Below are positions 1-9,249 of a stretch of DNA of 64,000 nt, piece after piece; positions within the stretch are counted from its first letter, which is position 1; each line of letters begins with the position of its first letter. The translations under genes and the position numbers were made by a program. The notes beneath the pieces were generated by a model. The model was not told the origin of the DNA and did not search any database. It saw only the letters and a list, made by a program, of their open reading frames with translations. The stretch is from the NCBI RefSeq assembly GCF_001690495.1, contig NZ_LZGS01000035.1, positions 434,001 to 498,000 on the forward strand, written 5' to 3'. The stretch comes from Gilliamella sp. App4-10. Its GTDB lineage: Bacteria > Pseudomonadota > Gammaproteobacteria > Enterobacterales > Orbaceae.

Positions 1-531
1 TACTAGCGAAATAGCAAATCCCATTGTGGTATGACCTGATGGATAAGAACCATTGGTTGATAATGTTTTTTCATCTTCTGGTCGACAAGTTGGTTCGTGA
101 AAAAAGGCATATGGTCTCATTCGTTTATAATAATTTTTAGCGGAACGCGTCGCCAGGTCACCAGCATCTTCTTTCATGGTTGTAATAAGTTTATAAATCT
201 CGGGGGTGTTAATTGCAGAAATATCAAAACCAAACGAAAGTGAGAACTGTTTAGTAACATTATCCTTACTAGAATCAGCATCTAAATAAGCTTGATACCC
301 TCGTTCAGAATTACGAACTGACTTTCCCCAATCGTACATTGCTTTGTCCCTAAGGAAATCAATACTATTAAAAGAAGGAGGCGGAGGTAATAAAAACAAA
401 CTATTAGGCGCTTGATCTTCTTTAAGGTAAAAATCTTGTGGATCAGATGTCACATCTTTAATATTACTGGCATATACACTTGTACATATTAAAGAACACA
501 TAATAATACTGTTTACGAAAATTTTTTGCAT
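1..531 (-). CDS. Class A non-specific acid phosphatase (PAP2 superfamily), 3' end outside the window
   Basis: Reverse-strand reading frame of 177 codons that runs off the left edge, so the C-terminus is missing. It starts at ATG 531 behind an AAGGAA ribosome site. The N-terminus looks like a signal peptide (MQKIFVNSIIMCSLICTSVYA), so the product is probably periplasmic. The class A acid phosphatase signature K-x6-R-P is present as KNYYKRMRP, followed by GSYPSGHTTMG, which carries the second phosphatase motif PSGH. The third motif (S-R-x5-H-x2-D) would lie beyond the edge. The enzyme hydrolyses phosphomonoesters. PhoN and PhoC are the nearest named relatives, but I cannot tell which. Confidence 0.9.
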   Translation of the reverse strand, partial: MQKIFVNSIIMCSLICTSVYASNIKDVTSDPQDFYLKEDQAPNSLFLLPPPPSFNSIDFLRDKAMYDWGKSVRNSERGYQAYLDADSSKDNVTKQFSLSFGFDISAINTPEIYKLITTMKEDAGDLATRSAKNYYKRMRPYAFFHEPTCRPEDEKTLSTNGSYPSGHTTMGFAISLV

Positions 532-968
532 ATAAGTTTCCTTATTAAAAAGCATTATCACTCTCGATATCCAACAACTCATGATAATCAACTCAGTTAT
601 TTAAAATAGATAAATTGCCTTATAATATTGCCAATAAATATTTTATTATAAGTATATCAATGTGGTTACTTAACAACATTAGCTAATTAATAGCTAGTCA
701 ATCATAAATATAATTCTTTTATTAATAAACAAACGATTTTTTTATATGTGATAACTATCACATTTATTTGTATTGAAATTTTTTGAATTATCATTTTCAC
801 AAAATTGAGTAATTAAAAATGTTATTCATTGGATAAATCATCACATCTAGCATAATATGAGTATGACAGCCGAATCATGCTAGATTTATAGTAAATAAAG
901 CTGTAAAACCTCAAGTAAGTTTACTCCACCGAAACAACGTGACTTGTCACAAAACTAAGGAAGCAATT
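532..968. other. Divergent intergenic region between acid phosphatase and tpx
   Basis: About 437 bases, strongly AT-rich, without a credible reading frame. It holds one clear regulatory palindrome (separate entry) about midway between the two divergent start codons. Just before tpx there is a small GTGAC/GTCAC inverted repeat at 939-950. No other structure was recognised. Confidence 0.6.
747..762. promoter_or_regulatory. Candidate CRP (cAMP receptor protein) binding site
   Basis: The sequence TGTGATAACTATCACA is a perfect TGTGA-N6-TCACA palindrome, matching the CRP core consensus in both half-sites. It lies about 216 bases from the acid phosphatase start and 207 bases from the tpx start, so either or both genes could be targets. 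Catabolite control of secreted acid phosphatases is known in enterobacteria, which makes the phosphatase the likelier target. That is inference. Confidence 0.65.
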
Positions 969-1481
969 ATGCAAAAAAGAGTTAATGAAGTTACTATGCG
1001 CGGAGCCCCTATTACTTTATTAGGTTCCAAAATCAACGTTGGCGATATGGCACCTGATTTTATCGTGCAAGATTTAGCAATGAAGCCCATTAAATTATCC
1101 GATTTTAAAGGTAAAATCAGAATTATTAATTCGGTGCCATCTATTGATACTTCGGTATGTAGTGCTCAAGTCCACCGTTTTAATGTCGAAGCGGCAAAAT
1201 TAACCGATACGGTAATATTTTCAATTAGCGTTGATTTACCTTTTGCATTAAATCGCTATTGTGCTGCCGAAGGCATTGATGCCGTTAAAGTGACGTCAGA
1301 TCATAAAGACCTTGATTTTGGTTTAAAATATGGCACTGTTATTGAAGAATTACGTTTACTTTCTCGTGCCGTATTTGTTATTGATAAAAATGACAAAGTT
1401 GTTTATGTGGAATATGTTAAAGAAACGTCATCTGAACCTGATTATGACAAAGCTCTAGCGGCTGCTAAAGCATTAGCATAA
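969..1481 (+). CDS. tpx: Thiol peroxidase Tpx (atypical 2-Cys peroxiredoxin)
   Basis: A 170-residue protein, close to the 168 of E. coli Tpx. It reduces hydrogen peroxide and alkyl hydroperoxides using thioredoxin. The catalytic loop PSIDTSVCS carries the peroxidatic Cys64 with Thr61. The resolving Cys98 lies in NRYCAAEG, at the distance expected for the intramolecular disulfide of this family. The ATG at 969 follows AAGGAAG and gives the family N-terminus; an in-frame GTG at 939 would add ten unconserved residues. The gene stands alone, with a hairpin downstream. Confidence 0.95.
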   Translation: MQKRVNEVTMRGAPITLLGSKINVGDMAPDFIVQDLAMKPIKLSDFKGKIRIINSVPSIDTSVCSAQVHRFNVEAAKLTDTVIFSISVDLPFALNRYCAAEGIDAVKVTSDHKDLDFGLKYGTVIEELRLLSRAVFVIDKNDKVVYVEYVKETSSEPDYDKALAAAKALA

Positions 1482-1499
1482 ATTGCAGCAATGATATAT

Positions 1500-1530
1500 A
1501 TCGCCAGCCATTACCTATAGTGGTGGCGAT
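1500..1530 (+). terminator. Hairpin after tpx
   Basis: ATCGCCA-g-CCA pairs with TGG-TGGCGAT across a short loop, with one bulged G. It lies 19 bases after the tpx stop. There is no long T tract behind it, so it may be a weak or factor-assisted terminator. Confidence 0.45.
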
Positions 1531-1623
1531 TTACTGTTAGATTAATTCACAGTAGCTATTTAATAGACAAAAATATTCAGTTATAATCAAAAACAACCTA
1601 ATCTTCCTCTCATAATCTTAATC

Positions 1624-2805
1624 ATGAACAATAGTATTACCCGATCTCGCATTTGGTCATCAATTCTTTGCCTTGCATTTGCAGCATTTATTTTTAATAC
1701 AACGGAATTTGTACCTGTCGGGCTATTACCCAATATTGCTGAAAGCTTTTCAATGGATGTCGCTCATGCAGGATTATTACTCACCATTTATGCATGGGCT
1801 GTTTCGTTATTATCATTGCCATTGACGGTATTAACGTCAAAAATGGAACGAAGAAAGCTGCTTATCTTCCTATTTTTCTTATTTATTGGTAGTCATATTT
1901 TAGCTGGATTTGCATGGAATTTTTGCAGCTTAATGATAGCAAGAATTGGTATTGCTTGTGCTCATGCAGTATTTTGGGCAATTACAACACCACTTGCCGT
2001 TCGGTTAGCGCCTAATGGAAAAAAAGCTAAAGCCATGGGCTTTATTGTTATTGGCGTATCAATGGCAACCATATTAGGTATTCCAATTGGTACCATTATT
2101 GGGCAACTTGTCGGCTGGCGAGTGACTTTTTTATGTATTGCCTTTATCGCTTTTTGCGTGATGATATTACTGCTTTACTTGCTACCTGCTGTGCCAAGCA
2201 TGAATATTATTTCTGTCAAAAATATTCCGAATGTATTAAAACGCCCAATACTGCTAAACATTTATCTATTAATAGCCATTATTATTGCCGGCCACTTCAC
2301 GGCTTATACCTATATTACGCCATTTATGAAAGATATTGGCGGATTTAATCAAAGTGTTATCGTCACTTTATTATTAGTCATAGGTTTTTCTGGCATGATT
2401 GGCAGCGTTATTTTTGCAAGATACGCCGAAAAAAATCCAACCGCTATTTTAGTGATCCCAATGTTGTCATTGATCACTTGCTTATTATCGCTTTATGTAT
2501 GCTCATTCACGCTTTATACCGCAATCATTCAATGTCTAATCTGGGGGCTTTCCATAACCATTATTGGCATGGTTATGCAAAGCAAAGTTATCGATGCAGC
2601 GCCCGATGCAACCGATATTGCCACATCTGTTTATTCAGGTATTTACAATATTGGTATAGGAGGCGGGGCGTTTATAGGCAGTAAAGTATTAATTCTACTT
2701 TCAATTGGTGATATTGGTTTTGTTGGTGCGATTTTTGTCCTCATTGCGTTATTATTTTTCTGTCTTTATTCTAGAAAGTTGTGGAACAATAAAACCATTT
2801 TATAA
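1624..2805 (+). CDS. sotB: Sugar efflux transporter SotB, major facilitator superfamily
   Basis: A 393-residue integral membrane protein with about twelve hydrophobic segments. The first helix motif AAFIFNTTEFVPVGLLP is nearly the same as in E. coli SotB. Further matches are LLTIYAWAVSLLSLPL, the loop SKMERRKLL, and APDATDIATSVYSGIYNIGIG near the C-terminus. SotB-type carriers export arabinose, other sugars or IPTG by proton antiport at the inner membrane. No strong ribosome site precedes the ATG. The gene converges on uup, with a hairpin between them. The family assignment is firm; the substrate is not visible in the sequence. Confidence 0.87.
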   Translation: MNNSITRSRIWSSILCLAFAAFIFNTTEFVPVGLLPNIAESFSMDVAHAGLLLTIYAWAVSLLSLPLTVLTSKMERRKLLIFLFFLFIGSHILAGFAWNFCSLMIARIGIACAHAVFWAITTPLAVRLAPNGKKAKAMGFIVIGVSMATILGIPIGTIIGQLVGWRVTFLCIAFIAFCVMILLLYLLPAVPSMNIISVKNIPNVLKRPILLNIYLLIAIIIAGHFTAYTYITPFMKDIGGFNQSVIVTLLLVIGFSGMIGSVIFARYAEKNPTAILVIPMLSLITCLLSLYVCSFTLYTAIIQCLIWGLSITIIGMVMQSKVIDAAPDATDIATSVYSGIYNIGIGGGAFIGSKVLILLSIGDIGFVGAIFVLIALLFFCLYSRKLWNNKTIL

Positions 2806-2824
2806 AAATCTAAAAGCCCAAAAA

Positions 2825-2862
2825 CAGCATTATTTATTTTATAACCCGAATAAATAATGCTG
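2825..2862. terminator. Bidirectional hairpin between sotB and uup
   Basis: A perfect 14-base stem (CAGCATTATTTATT and its complement) around a 10-base loop lies between the convergent stops of sotB and uup. The position suits termination from both sides. Confidence 0.6.
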
Positions 2863-2877
2863 AAAGCCCAGCCTTTC

Positions 2878-4803
2878 TTATGATTTACTTAAAGACTCTA
2901 ACTGTTCCCAACGTTCGAAAGCAGATTCTAATTCGGCTTCTTTATCGGTCAAAGTTTGTAAGATTGGACTCGTGACTTCGTGTGGCTGATTAAAAAAATC
3001 ACTTTGGCTAATTTGTGCTTGTAAATCGGCAATTGCTAATTCTAATTGTTCTATTTTGCTTGGTAATTGTGCTAACTCTCGTTGCTCATTATAACTCAGC
3101 TTAACCTTCTTTTTATTGGTTATCTCATTGCTTTTATTATTCGACGTGCTTAACGCTTTTTTGGGCTGTTTAACATTATTCACTGCCGATACTTTAACCG
3201 GTTGTGCCTGTTGCTGTTGTTGCAATGCATCAGCATAACCTCCTGCATAAATACCAATATGCCCTTTATCCTCAAAAAACCAACATTGGGTAACGACATT
3301 ATCAACAAATTGTCTATCATGGCTAACCAATAAGACCGTTCCCTGATAATCATTAACCAACTCTTCTAACAATTCCAACGTTTCAATATCAAGATCATTA
3401 GTCGGTTCGTCAAGTATTAATAAATTGCTAGGTTTTAAAAATAGTTTAGCCAACAATAAGCGGTTACGCTCCCCACCTGATAATGCACGAACAGGTGTTC
3501 TGGCGCGTTTTGGCGGAAATAAAAAATCTTGCAAATAACCAAGCACATGACGTGATCGTCCATTCACCATCACCTCTTGTTTACCTTCGGCTAAATTATC
3601 CATCACGGTTTTTTCAGGATCGAGCTCTAACCGATATTGATCAAAATAAGCCACTTCAAGCTTGGTACCGCAATGCACGCTACCTGAGGTTGGTGTTAAA
3701 TTACCTAACATCAGTTTTAACAAAGTCGTTTTACCAATACCATTAGGACCAATCAGGGCAATTTTATCACCACGCAATACTTGCACAGTAAAATCATTAA
3801 CTAGCAGCTTATCTTCAATCTGATAGGACACATTTTCAAGCTCAAAAACGATTTTTCCTGAACGTAATGCCTCTTCAATTTGCATTTTGGCACTACCCAT
3901 CACTTGGCGACGCTCGCTATACTCTTGGCGCATTGCTTTTAATGCTCGCACTCGCCCTTCATTACGTGTACGGCGTGCTTTAATACCTTGGCGGATCCAG
4001 ACCTCTTCTTGAGCCAATTTTTTATCAAATTCAGCATTTTGCAATTCTTCAACGCGCAGTGCTTCTTCTTTACCAAGTAAATAATTATCGTAATTACCGC
4101 TCCAAGAGGCAATTTTACCCCGATCTAAATCAATAATACGCGTTGCCATTTGGCGAATAAACGAACGATCATGAGAAATAAACACAATACTGCCATTGAA
4201 GCTTTTCAAAAACTCTTCCAACCATTTTATGGTTTGAATATCTAAATGGTTTGTTGGTTCATCGAGCAATAAAACCGATGGCTGACAAACCAACGCTTTA
4301 GCTAAAGCAGCTTTACGCAGCCAGCCACCAGATAGCGAAGATAACAAGGCATCACCGTCAAGCGACAACGACGAAATAACATTACGAATACGACTATCTA
4401 ATTGCCAGCCATTTTGATGATCTAACTGCTCTTGCATTTTTGCTAATTTAGCCAAATTACTTTCGCAAGGATCGTGCTCAACCCGATGGATTAAATCATA
4501 ATAATCTCGTAATAACTGTGCTTGCTCATGTAATCCTTCTGCCACAAAGTCAAACACATTGCCTTGCACATCGCGAGGGGGATCTTGCTGTAAGCGTGAA
4601 ACAATCACATTATTTTCATAAATAATTTGCCCTTCATCTAATGGTACTTCTTTATTTAACACTTTAAGTAACGTTGATTTGCCGGCACCATTGCGACCAA
4701 CAAGACAAACACGCTCGTTTGGCTCAATAGACATATCAATATGATCGAGCAATGGTGCATCACTAAATGAAAGATAAGCATTGGTAAGATTAATTAATGA
4801 CAT
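2878..4803 (-). CDS. uup: ABC-F family ATPase Uup
   Basis: 641 residues with two ATP-binding cassettes and no membrane segments. The first Walker A is GRNGAGKST (about residues 36-44), with LSGGWLRKAALAKAL and LLLDEPTNHLD after it. The second set is GPNGIGKTT, LSGGERNRLLLAKL and LILDEPTNDLD. A Gln-rich linker leads to a charged C-terminal segment that looks like the coiled-coil DNA-binding domain specific to Uup. In E. coli Uup suppresses precise excision of transposons and influences ribosome assembly. The length fits the E. coli protein (635). This is one of two ABC-F genes here; the other is ettA. Confidence 0.93.
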   Translation of the reverse strand: MSLINLTNAYLSFSDAPLLDHIDMSIEPNERVCLVGRNGAGKSTLLKVLNKEVPLDEGQIIYENNVIVSRLQQDPPRDVQGNVFDFVAEGLHEQAQLLRDYYDLIHRVEHDPCESNLAKLAKMQEQLDHQNGWQLDSRIRNVISSLSLDGDALLSSLSGGWLRKAALAKALVCQPSVLLLDEPTNHLDIQTIKWLEEFLKSFNGSIVFISHDRSFIRQMATRIIDLDRGKIASWSGNYDNYLLGKEEALRVEELQNAEFDKKLAQEEVWIRQGIKARRTRNEGRVRALKAMRQEYSERRQVMGSAKMQIEEALRSGKIVFELENVSYQIEDKLLVNDFTVQVLRGDKIALIGPNGIGKTTLLKLMLGNLTPTSGSVHCGTKLEVAYFDQYRLELDPEKTVMDNLAEGKQEVMVNGRSRHVLGYLQDFLFPPKRARTPVRALSGGERNRLLLAKLFLKPSNLLILDEPTNDLDIETLELLEELVNDYQGTVLLVSHDRQFVDNVVTQCWFFEDKGHIGIYAGGYADALQQQQQAQPVKVSAVNNVKQPKKALSTSNNKSNEITNKKKVKLSYNEQRELAQLPSKIEQLELAIADLQAQISQSDFFNQPHEVTSPILQTLTDKEAELESAFERWEQLESLSKS

Positions 4804-5001
4804 ATTGGTGATTTTTATTTGGATATTAAGTAATAAGACATTATTCTATCATAAAGTTACCAAAGGCAACTAAATCAAAAACCAAAGATACATCAATAGG
4901 TCTTACAAATATTAGAAATTACCGTTCTATTCTATAAAAAAAAACAAATACTGTTATATTAATTTACAAAGATATTATTAGATTTCTGTGCGGAGATTAT
5001 T

Positions 5002-7173
5002 ATGAGCCATATGTGGACATTTCAACGTGTCGGTGGACTTGATCAAGTTGTATTTAAAAGTGCCAATGACATTATCAATTTACCGGATTTAGATCCTAAA
5101 TTATGGGTTGCCCTAAGTTGCCCAACAACAGGCTTAGATTTTGATAAGCGAACCTTAGCCCTACTTGATTCTGACAACGATGGACGTATTCGCATACCTG
5201 ATATTTTAGATGCCATTAGTTGGACTCAAGATAAAATCATCTCATTTGATAGCATTTTAAAAACGAGTGAAACGCTACCGTTATCACAAATCAACACATC
5301 GACACCACAAGGAAAAAAACTCTCTGTCACTGCACATAGCATTTTAGCTAGCTTGAATAAAAGCAACGTGGATTACTTAACGCAAGATGACATACAGCAG
5401 TGTATAAAAATCAATGCTGACAAACTTTACAATGGTGATTTAATCTTTCCTGCATCAACTGAATTATCGCCCGACATGCAAACGTTTATTCAAACGGCAA
5501 TCAAAACCACAGGGGCGCAAAAAGATATGAGTGGACAAGATGGCATTGATTTAAACATAGCCACCACCTTTGTTGACAACCTAAAAACGTGGTTGCAATG
5601 GCAAACCAAAATAAGTAATACGCAAACCCCATTTGGGGAAAATACCGCCGAAATTTGGAAATTAATCCAGCTATTAAAACCCAAAATTGATGATTATTTT
5701 TTACGCATCGAACTAGCACAGTACGCTCCACAAGCGCAAACTGCACTCAACGTCGACGAAAAATATATTGTACCAACACAAAACGGATTACTGTCTGATG
5801 AAGCCTTAGCCGAATTACCGCTATCAAAAATCGACACAACCAATGCGCTTGATCTCGTCAATGGTCTTAATCCACTTTGGAAAGCTAAAATCAGCCGATT
5901 GAAAACTTTAGTGGAATCATCTTTATCCAATCCCGATCAACTAACACAGCAAGAATGGCAAAATATTCAACAAAGCTTGCAAGCTTACTCCACACTTATT
6001 AGCGCTAAGCCAGAAATGGTACAATTACCTGTTGAAATTGAACCTTCGACTAGTATAGAAGATATGCCAAATAGCGTCATTACGGATCTAGCTAACGATG
6101 ATTTACTGAACGAATTTAAGCAAATGGTTGAACAAGATAATAAAACGCCAATATCCGCATCTGACGTGCTAGTGTTAGAAAAATTAGTCCTGTTTCACAA
6201 ACATCTTTACCGCTTACTAGTTAACTTTGTTTCTTTTGCGGACTTCTTCTCGCCAAAAACTCGATCTGCATTTCAACTGGGTAATCTTTATATAGATGGC
6301 CGCTGTGCAACCCTTTGCGTTGCAGTCGACAATATTGCCAAACACGCAACCATGGCAGATTATTCTGAACTTTGTTTACTTTATTGTGAATGTACACGGC
6401 ATGGACAAAAACTGCTGATTGCTGCAGCAATGACAGCCGGACAAGGTGATTTATTAATTGAAGGTCGCAATGGTGTGTTTATCGACAATGACGGGAACGA
6501 TTGGGATGCTAATGTTGTAAAAATAATCACTAAGCCAATTAGCATTCAGCAAGCGATTTTAGCACCTTATCAGCGGATTGGGCGCTGTATTACCGAACAA
6601 ATTAACAAATGGGCAAGCAGCAAAGATGCCGATGTTGAAAAATCGAGTGAACAGGCACTACAAAACCCAGCCAATAAATTTGATATTGGCAAAAGCGTCG
6701 GAATTTTTGCGGCAATCGGTTTGGCCGTTGGTGCAATCGGCACGGCATTAGCTTCAATTTTCCAAGCAATTTTTTCGCTCACTTGGTGGCAATTCCCTTT
6801 GTTTTTTGTTGGATTATTCCTGATTATTTCTGGCCCTTCTGTGATTTTAGCATGGTTAAAATTACGCCGAAGAACCCTTGGTCCACTGCTTGAGGCATCA
6901 GGTTGGGCAATTAACGGGCAAGTTAAAATCAACTTAATGCTAGGTGGCTTACTGACCAGCAAAGCCGAACTACCAACAAACGCAAAACGTAATTTGCATG
7001 ATCCAATGAAACAACGTCACAAAAAATTGATCGCCATATTTTGGTTAGCTATTTTACTGGGTGTTGGAGCAACAATAGGCTGGTTATGGCATGAAGGTTG
7101 TTTTGATCGCTATATCGAACCCCAAAAGCAAGAACAAACGCAAAATAATACCCATACAAATATTAACGAATAA
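5002..7173 (+). CDS. Large EF-hand protein with C-terminal membrane segments, unknown function
   Basis: 723 residues, start at ATG 5002 after a GGAG ribosome site. Near the N-terminus LDSDNDGRIRIPD (D56 to D67) is a canonical EF-hand calcium loop (D-x-D-x-D-G-x-I-x-x-x-D). Two weaker Asp/Gly-rich loops follow (NADKLYNGDLI and DMSGQDGIDLN). A long soluble helical middle leads to three hydrophobic segments at about 565-587, 597-618 and 675-695 and a polar tail. There is no signal peptide, so most of the protein is probably cytoplasmic and anchored by its C-terminus. I do not recognise a characterised homologue. It is monocistronic, between uup (divergent) and glyA (convergent). Confidence 0.8.
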   Translation: MSHMWTFQRVGGLDQVVFKSANDIINLPDLDPKLWVALSCPTTGLDFDKRTLALLDSDNDGRIRIPDILDAISWTQDKIISFDSILKTSETLPLSQINTSTPQGKKLSVTAHSILASLNKSNVDYLTQDDIQQCIKINADKLYNGDLIFPASTELSPDMQTFIQTAIKTTGAQKDMSGQDGIDLNIATTFVDNLKTWLQWQTKISNTQTPFGENTAEIWKLIQLLKPKIDDYFLRIELAQYAPQAQTALNVDEKYIVPTQNGLLSDEALAELPLSKIDTTNALDLVNGLNPLWKAKISRLKTLVESSLSNPDQLTQQEWQNIQQSLQAYSTLISAKPEMVQLPVEIEPSTSIEDMPNSVITDLANDDLLNEFKQMVEQDNKTPISASDVLVLEKLVLFHKHLYRLLVNFVSFADFFSPKTRSAFQLGNLYIDGRCATLCVAVDNIAKHATMADYSELCLLYCECTRHGQKLLIAAAMTAGQGDLLIEGRNGVFIDNDGNDWDANVVKIITKPISIQQAILAPYQRIGRCITEQINKWASSKDADVEKSSEQALQNPANKFDIGKSVGIFAAIGLAVGAIGTALASIFQAIFSLTWWQFPLFFVGLFLIISGPSVILAWLKLRRRTLGPLLEASGWAINGQVKINLMLGGLLTSKAELPTNAKRNLHDPMKQRHKKLIAIFWLAILLGVGATIGWLWHEGCFDRYIEPQKQEQTQNNTHTNINE

Positions 7174-7205
7174 AAATCGTTGTATAAAACAAGCCGACAC
7201 TATAA

Positions 7206-7233
7206 AATTTCGCCGACAATCATCGGCGAAATT
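7206..7233. terminator. Hairpin between the EF-hand gene and glyA
   Basis: AATTTCGCCGA pairs perfectly with TCGGCGAAATT around a 6-base loop, an 11-base-pair stem between two convergent genes. The A and T flanks suit termination in both directions. Confidence 0.7.
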
Positions 7234-7242
7234 AGCTAGTTG

Positions 7243-8499
7243 TTAATGCTGATAAACGGGTAAGCGGCGACAAATAGCTAAAACTTTGTCTTTTACCGCT
7301 TGAATGGCTTGTTCATCATCAATATTATCTAAAACATCACAAATCCAATTTGCCAAATCACGGGACTCAGCTTCTTTAAAGCCTCGACGAGTAATAGCCG
7401 GCGTACCAATACGCACGCCAGATGTCACAAATGGGCTTTGTGGATCTTTAGGCACACTATTTTTATTGACAGTAATATTGGCACTCCCCAAAGCGGCATC
7501 GGCTTCTTTACCTGTAATATTTTTATCAACTAAATCAATTAAAAATAGGTGGTTGTGTGTTTCGCCAGAAACGACTTTATAACCACGTTGTACAATCACT
7601 TCAACCATCGTTTTGGCATTTTTAACCACTTGCTGTTGATATTCTTTATAAGCTGGTTCCATTGCTTCTTTTAATGCCACCGCTTTAGCCGCAATCACAT
7701 GCATTAAAGGTCCACCTTGGGATCCCGGAAAGACAGCCGAATTTAACTTTTTATATAATTCTTCACTGCCATCTTTAGCTAAAATCAATCCCCCACGTGG
7801 TCCTCCTAAGGTTTTATGAGTTGTTGTAGTCACAACGTGTGCATAAGGCACTGGATTTGGATAAACACCTGCAGCAACCAAACCTGCTACATGCGCCATA
7901 TCCACAAATAAGTAAGCCCCCACACTATCAGCAATTTCGCGCATACGCTTCCAATCAACCACGCCAGAATAGGCCGAAAACCCACCAATAATCATTTTTG
8001 GCTTAGATTCTTGAGCTATTGTAGCTAACTTGCCATAATCAATACGTCCAAAATCATCAACCCCATAAGCAACCACATTATAAAGCTTGCCTGAAAAGCT
8101 GACCGGCGAACCATGAGTTAAATGACCTCCTTCAGACAAATTCATACCTAAAACAGTATCGCCGGTTTTTAACAGCGCCATATAAACCGCAAAATTAGCC
8201 TGCGAACCTGAATGCGGTTGCACATTAGCATAATCGGCGCCAAATAAAGCCTTAGCACGTTCAATTGCTAATTTTTCAACAATATCAACATATTCACAAC
8301 CACCATAATAACGTTTGCCTGGATAACCTTCGGCATATTTATTGGTGAGTTGTGAGCCTTGCGCCTGCATTACACGTGGACTGGTATAATTTTCTGATGC
8401 GATCAGCTCAAGATGATCTTCTTGACGCTGCTCTTCGCCTTTAATGGCATCCCACAATTCCTTATCATACTCGGCAATAGTCATATCTTTACTAAACAT
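7243..8499 (-). CDS. glyA: Serine hydroxymethyltransferase GlyA
   Basis: 418 residues (E. coli GlyA has 417). It interconverts serine and glycine with tetrahydrofolate and is the main source of one-carbon units in the cytoplasm. The PLP-binding lysine lies in [15 protein letters not shown]. Other family blocks are [27 protein letters not shown] and [11 protein letters not shown]. The start follows a near-perfect AAGGAGT ribosome site. The gene is monocistronic and ends at the shared hairpin. Confidence 0.98.
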   Translation of the reverse strand: MFSKDMTIAEYDKELWDAIKGEEQRQEDHLELIASENYTSPRVMQAQGSQLTNKYAEGYPGKRYYGGCEYVDIVEKLAIERAKALFGADYANVQPHSGSQANFAVYMALLKTGDTVLGMNLSEGGHLTHGSPVSFSGKLYNVVAYGVDDFGRIDYGKLATIAQESKPKMIIGGFSAYSGVVDWKRMREIADSVGAYLFVDMAHVAGLVAAGVYPNPVPYAHVVTTTTHKTLGGPRGGLILAKDGSEELYKKLNSAVFPGSQGGPLMHVIAAKAVALKEAMEPAYKEYQQQVVKNAKTMVEVIVQRGYKVVSGETHNHLFLIDLVDKNITGKEADAALGSANITVNKNSVPKDPQSPFVTSGVRIGTPAITRRGFKEAESRDLANWICDVLDNIDDEQAIQAVKDKVLAICRRLPVYQH

Positions 8500-8836
8500 G
8501 TTGACTCCTTATAGTTCATTGCATCCGCCTTAAAGGCATGGTTGCACAATGTGTGTATACACAATGTGGTATAAAAAACATCACAGTCAATAATCCTTAC
8601 TTAATCAGCGTGTGATTTCAATCTTTTTTTGGAGTTATAAAAAATATTTATATTAAATGGACGAGTAAAAATGGCCTTAAGAAGGTGAGCATTATCAATA
8701 ATATGAAGCCGAAGGTAGCTTTGATTAGGCTTTTGATGAAAACTTTGAATACTGCATTAAAAAGTCAAAAAACACTCAAATATAGAATTGATTTTATTAA
8801 AGTTTTAATACAAATATTTTTAATAAAACAAATTAT
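8500..8836. other. Region upstream of glyA, no gene recognised
   Basis: AT-rich. The part next to glyA is presumably its promoter and contains the palindrome TGTGTATACACA at 8551-8562, a possible regulator site. The outer part is very AT-rich. A plus-strand frame of 111 codons beginning at 8685 overlaps the decayed gene on the other strand, lacks recognisable content and was not accepted. Confidence 0.45.
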
Positions 8837-9164
8837 TTATAATGTTTTTGGGTTTATTGTGGATTTAGGTGAAGTAGTTTTAGGATGTTTTAAGCTGTTA
8901 ACACCAATTATAACGTCCCAAAAAGACCATAAAAGATACACGATTGCTATCAAGAGGTATGCATATCTTATTTTTTTATTAATAATAACAGACAAATACT
9001 GGGAATTAAAAAGACTATAGGTTCGGCAGTATATCGTCCACCCGAAGGAAGTTGACACAGGTAGTCGATATCGCCTGATTCTAACATCCATTCGTAATGA
9101 GAGGTTGAAAATAAATTAATCAAACATAGTAAAAAAACAAATAGATAAATGAAACAAGTTTCAT
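8837..9164 (-). pseudogene. Frameshifted gene for a small membrane protein of unknown family
   Basis: Three reverse-strand pieces join into one sensible protein of about 110 residues if two single-base shifts are allowed. The ATG at 9164 opens a hydrophobic leader (MKLVSFIYLF). This runs into a seven-T tract, after which coding continues in another frame with EWMLESGDIDYLCQLPSGGR and a membrane segment. A second shift in a seven-A tract leads to YAYLLIAIVYLLWSFWDVI and the end at 8837. Both breaks sit in homopolymers, so sequencing error, phase variation or simple decay are all possible. No family recognised. Confidence 0.5.
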
Positions 9165-9249
9165 AATCGACCTAAAATCCTTTTAATTTAATTTAAATTA
9201 TGATGTTATGATTATTTTACCTGCTTTGTAGTACCGTTCAAAAAAGCTA

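Noticed and set aside
939-968. GTG start ten codons upstream for tpx
   Set aside because: The added residues are unconserved, and a clear ribosome site precedes ATG 969.
8500-8640. Glycine riboswitch upstream of glyA
   Set aside because: No tandem aptamer-like helices or conserved core could be found by eye; the TGTGTATACACA palindrome fits a protein site better.
8685-9020. Plus-strand open frame of 111 codons beginning near glyA
   Set aside because: It is antisense to a more convincing decayed membrane gene, has low-complexity AT-driven composition and no recognisable domain.
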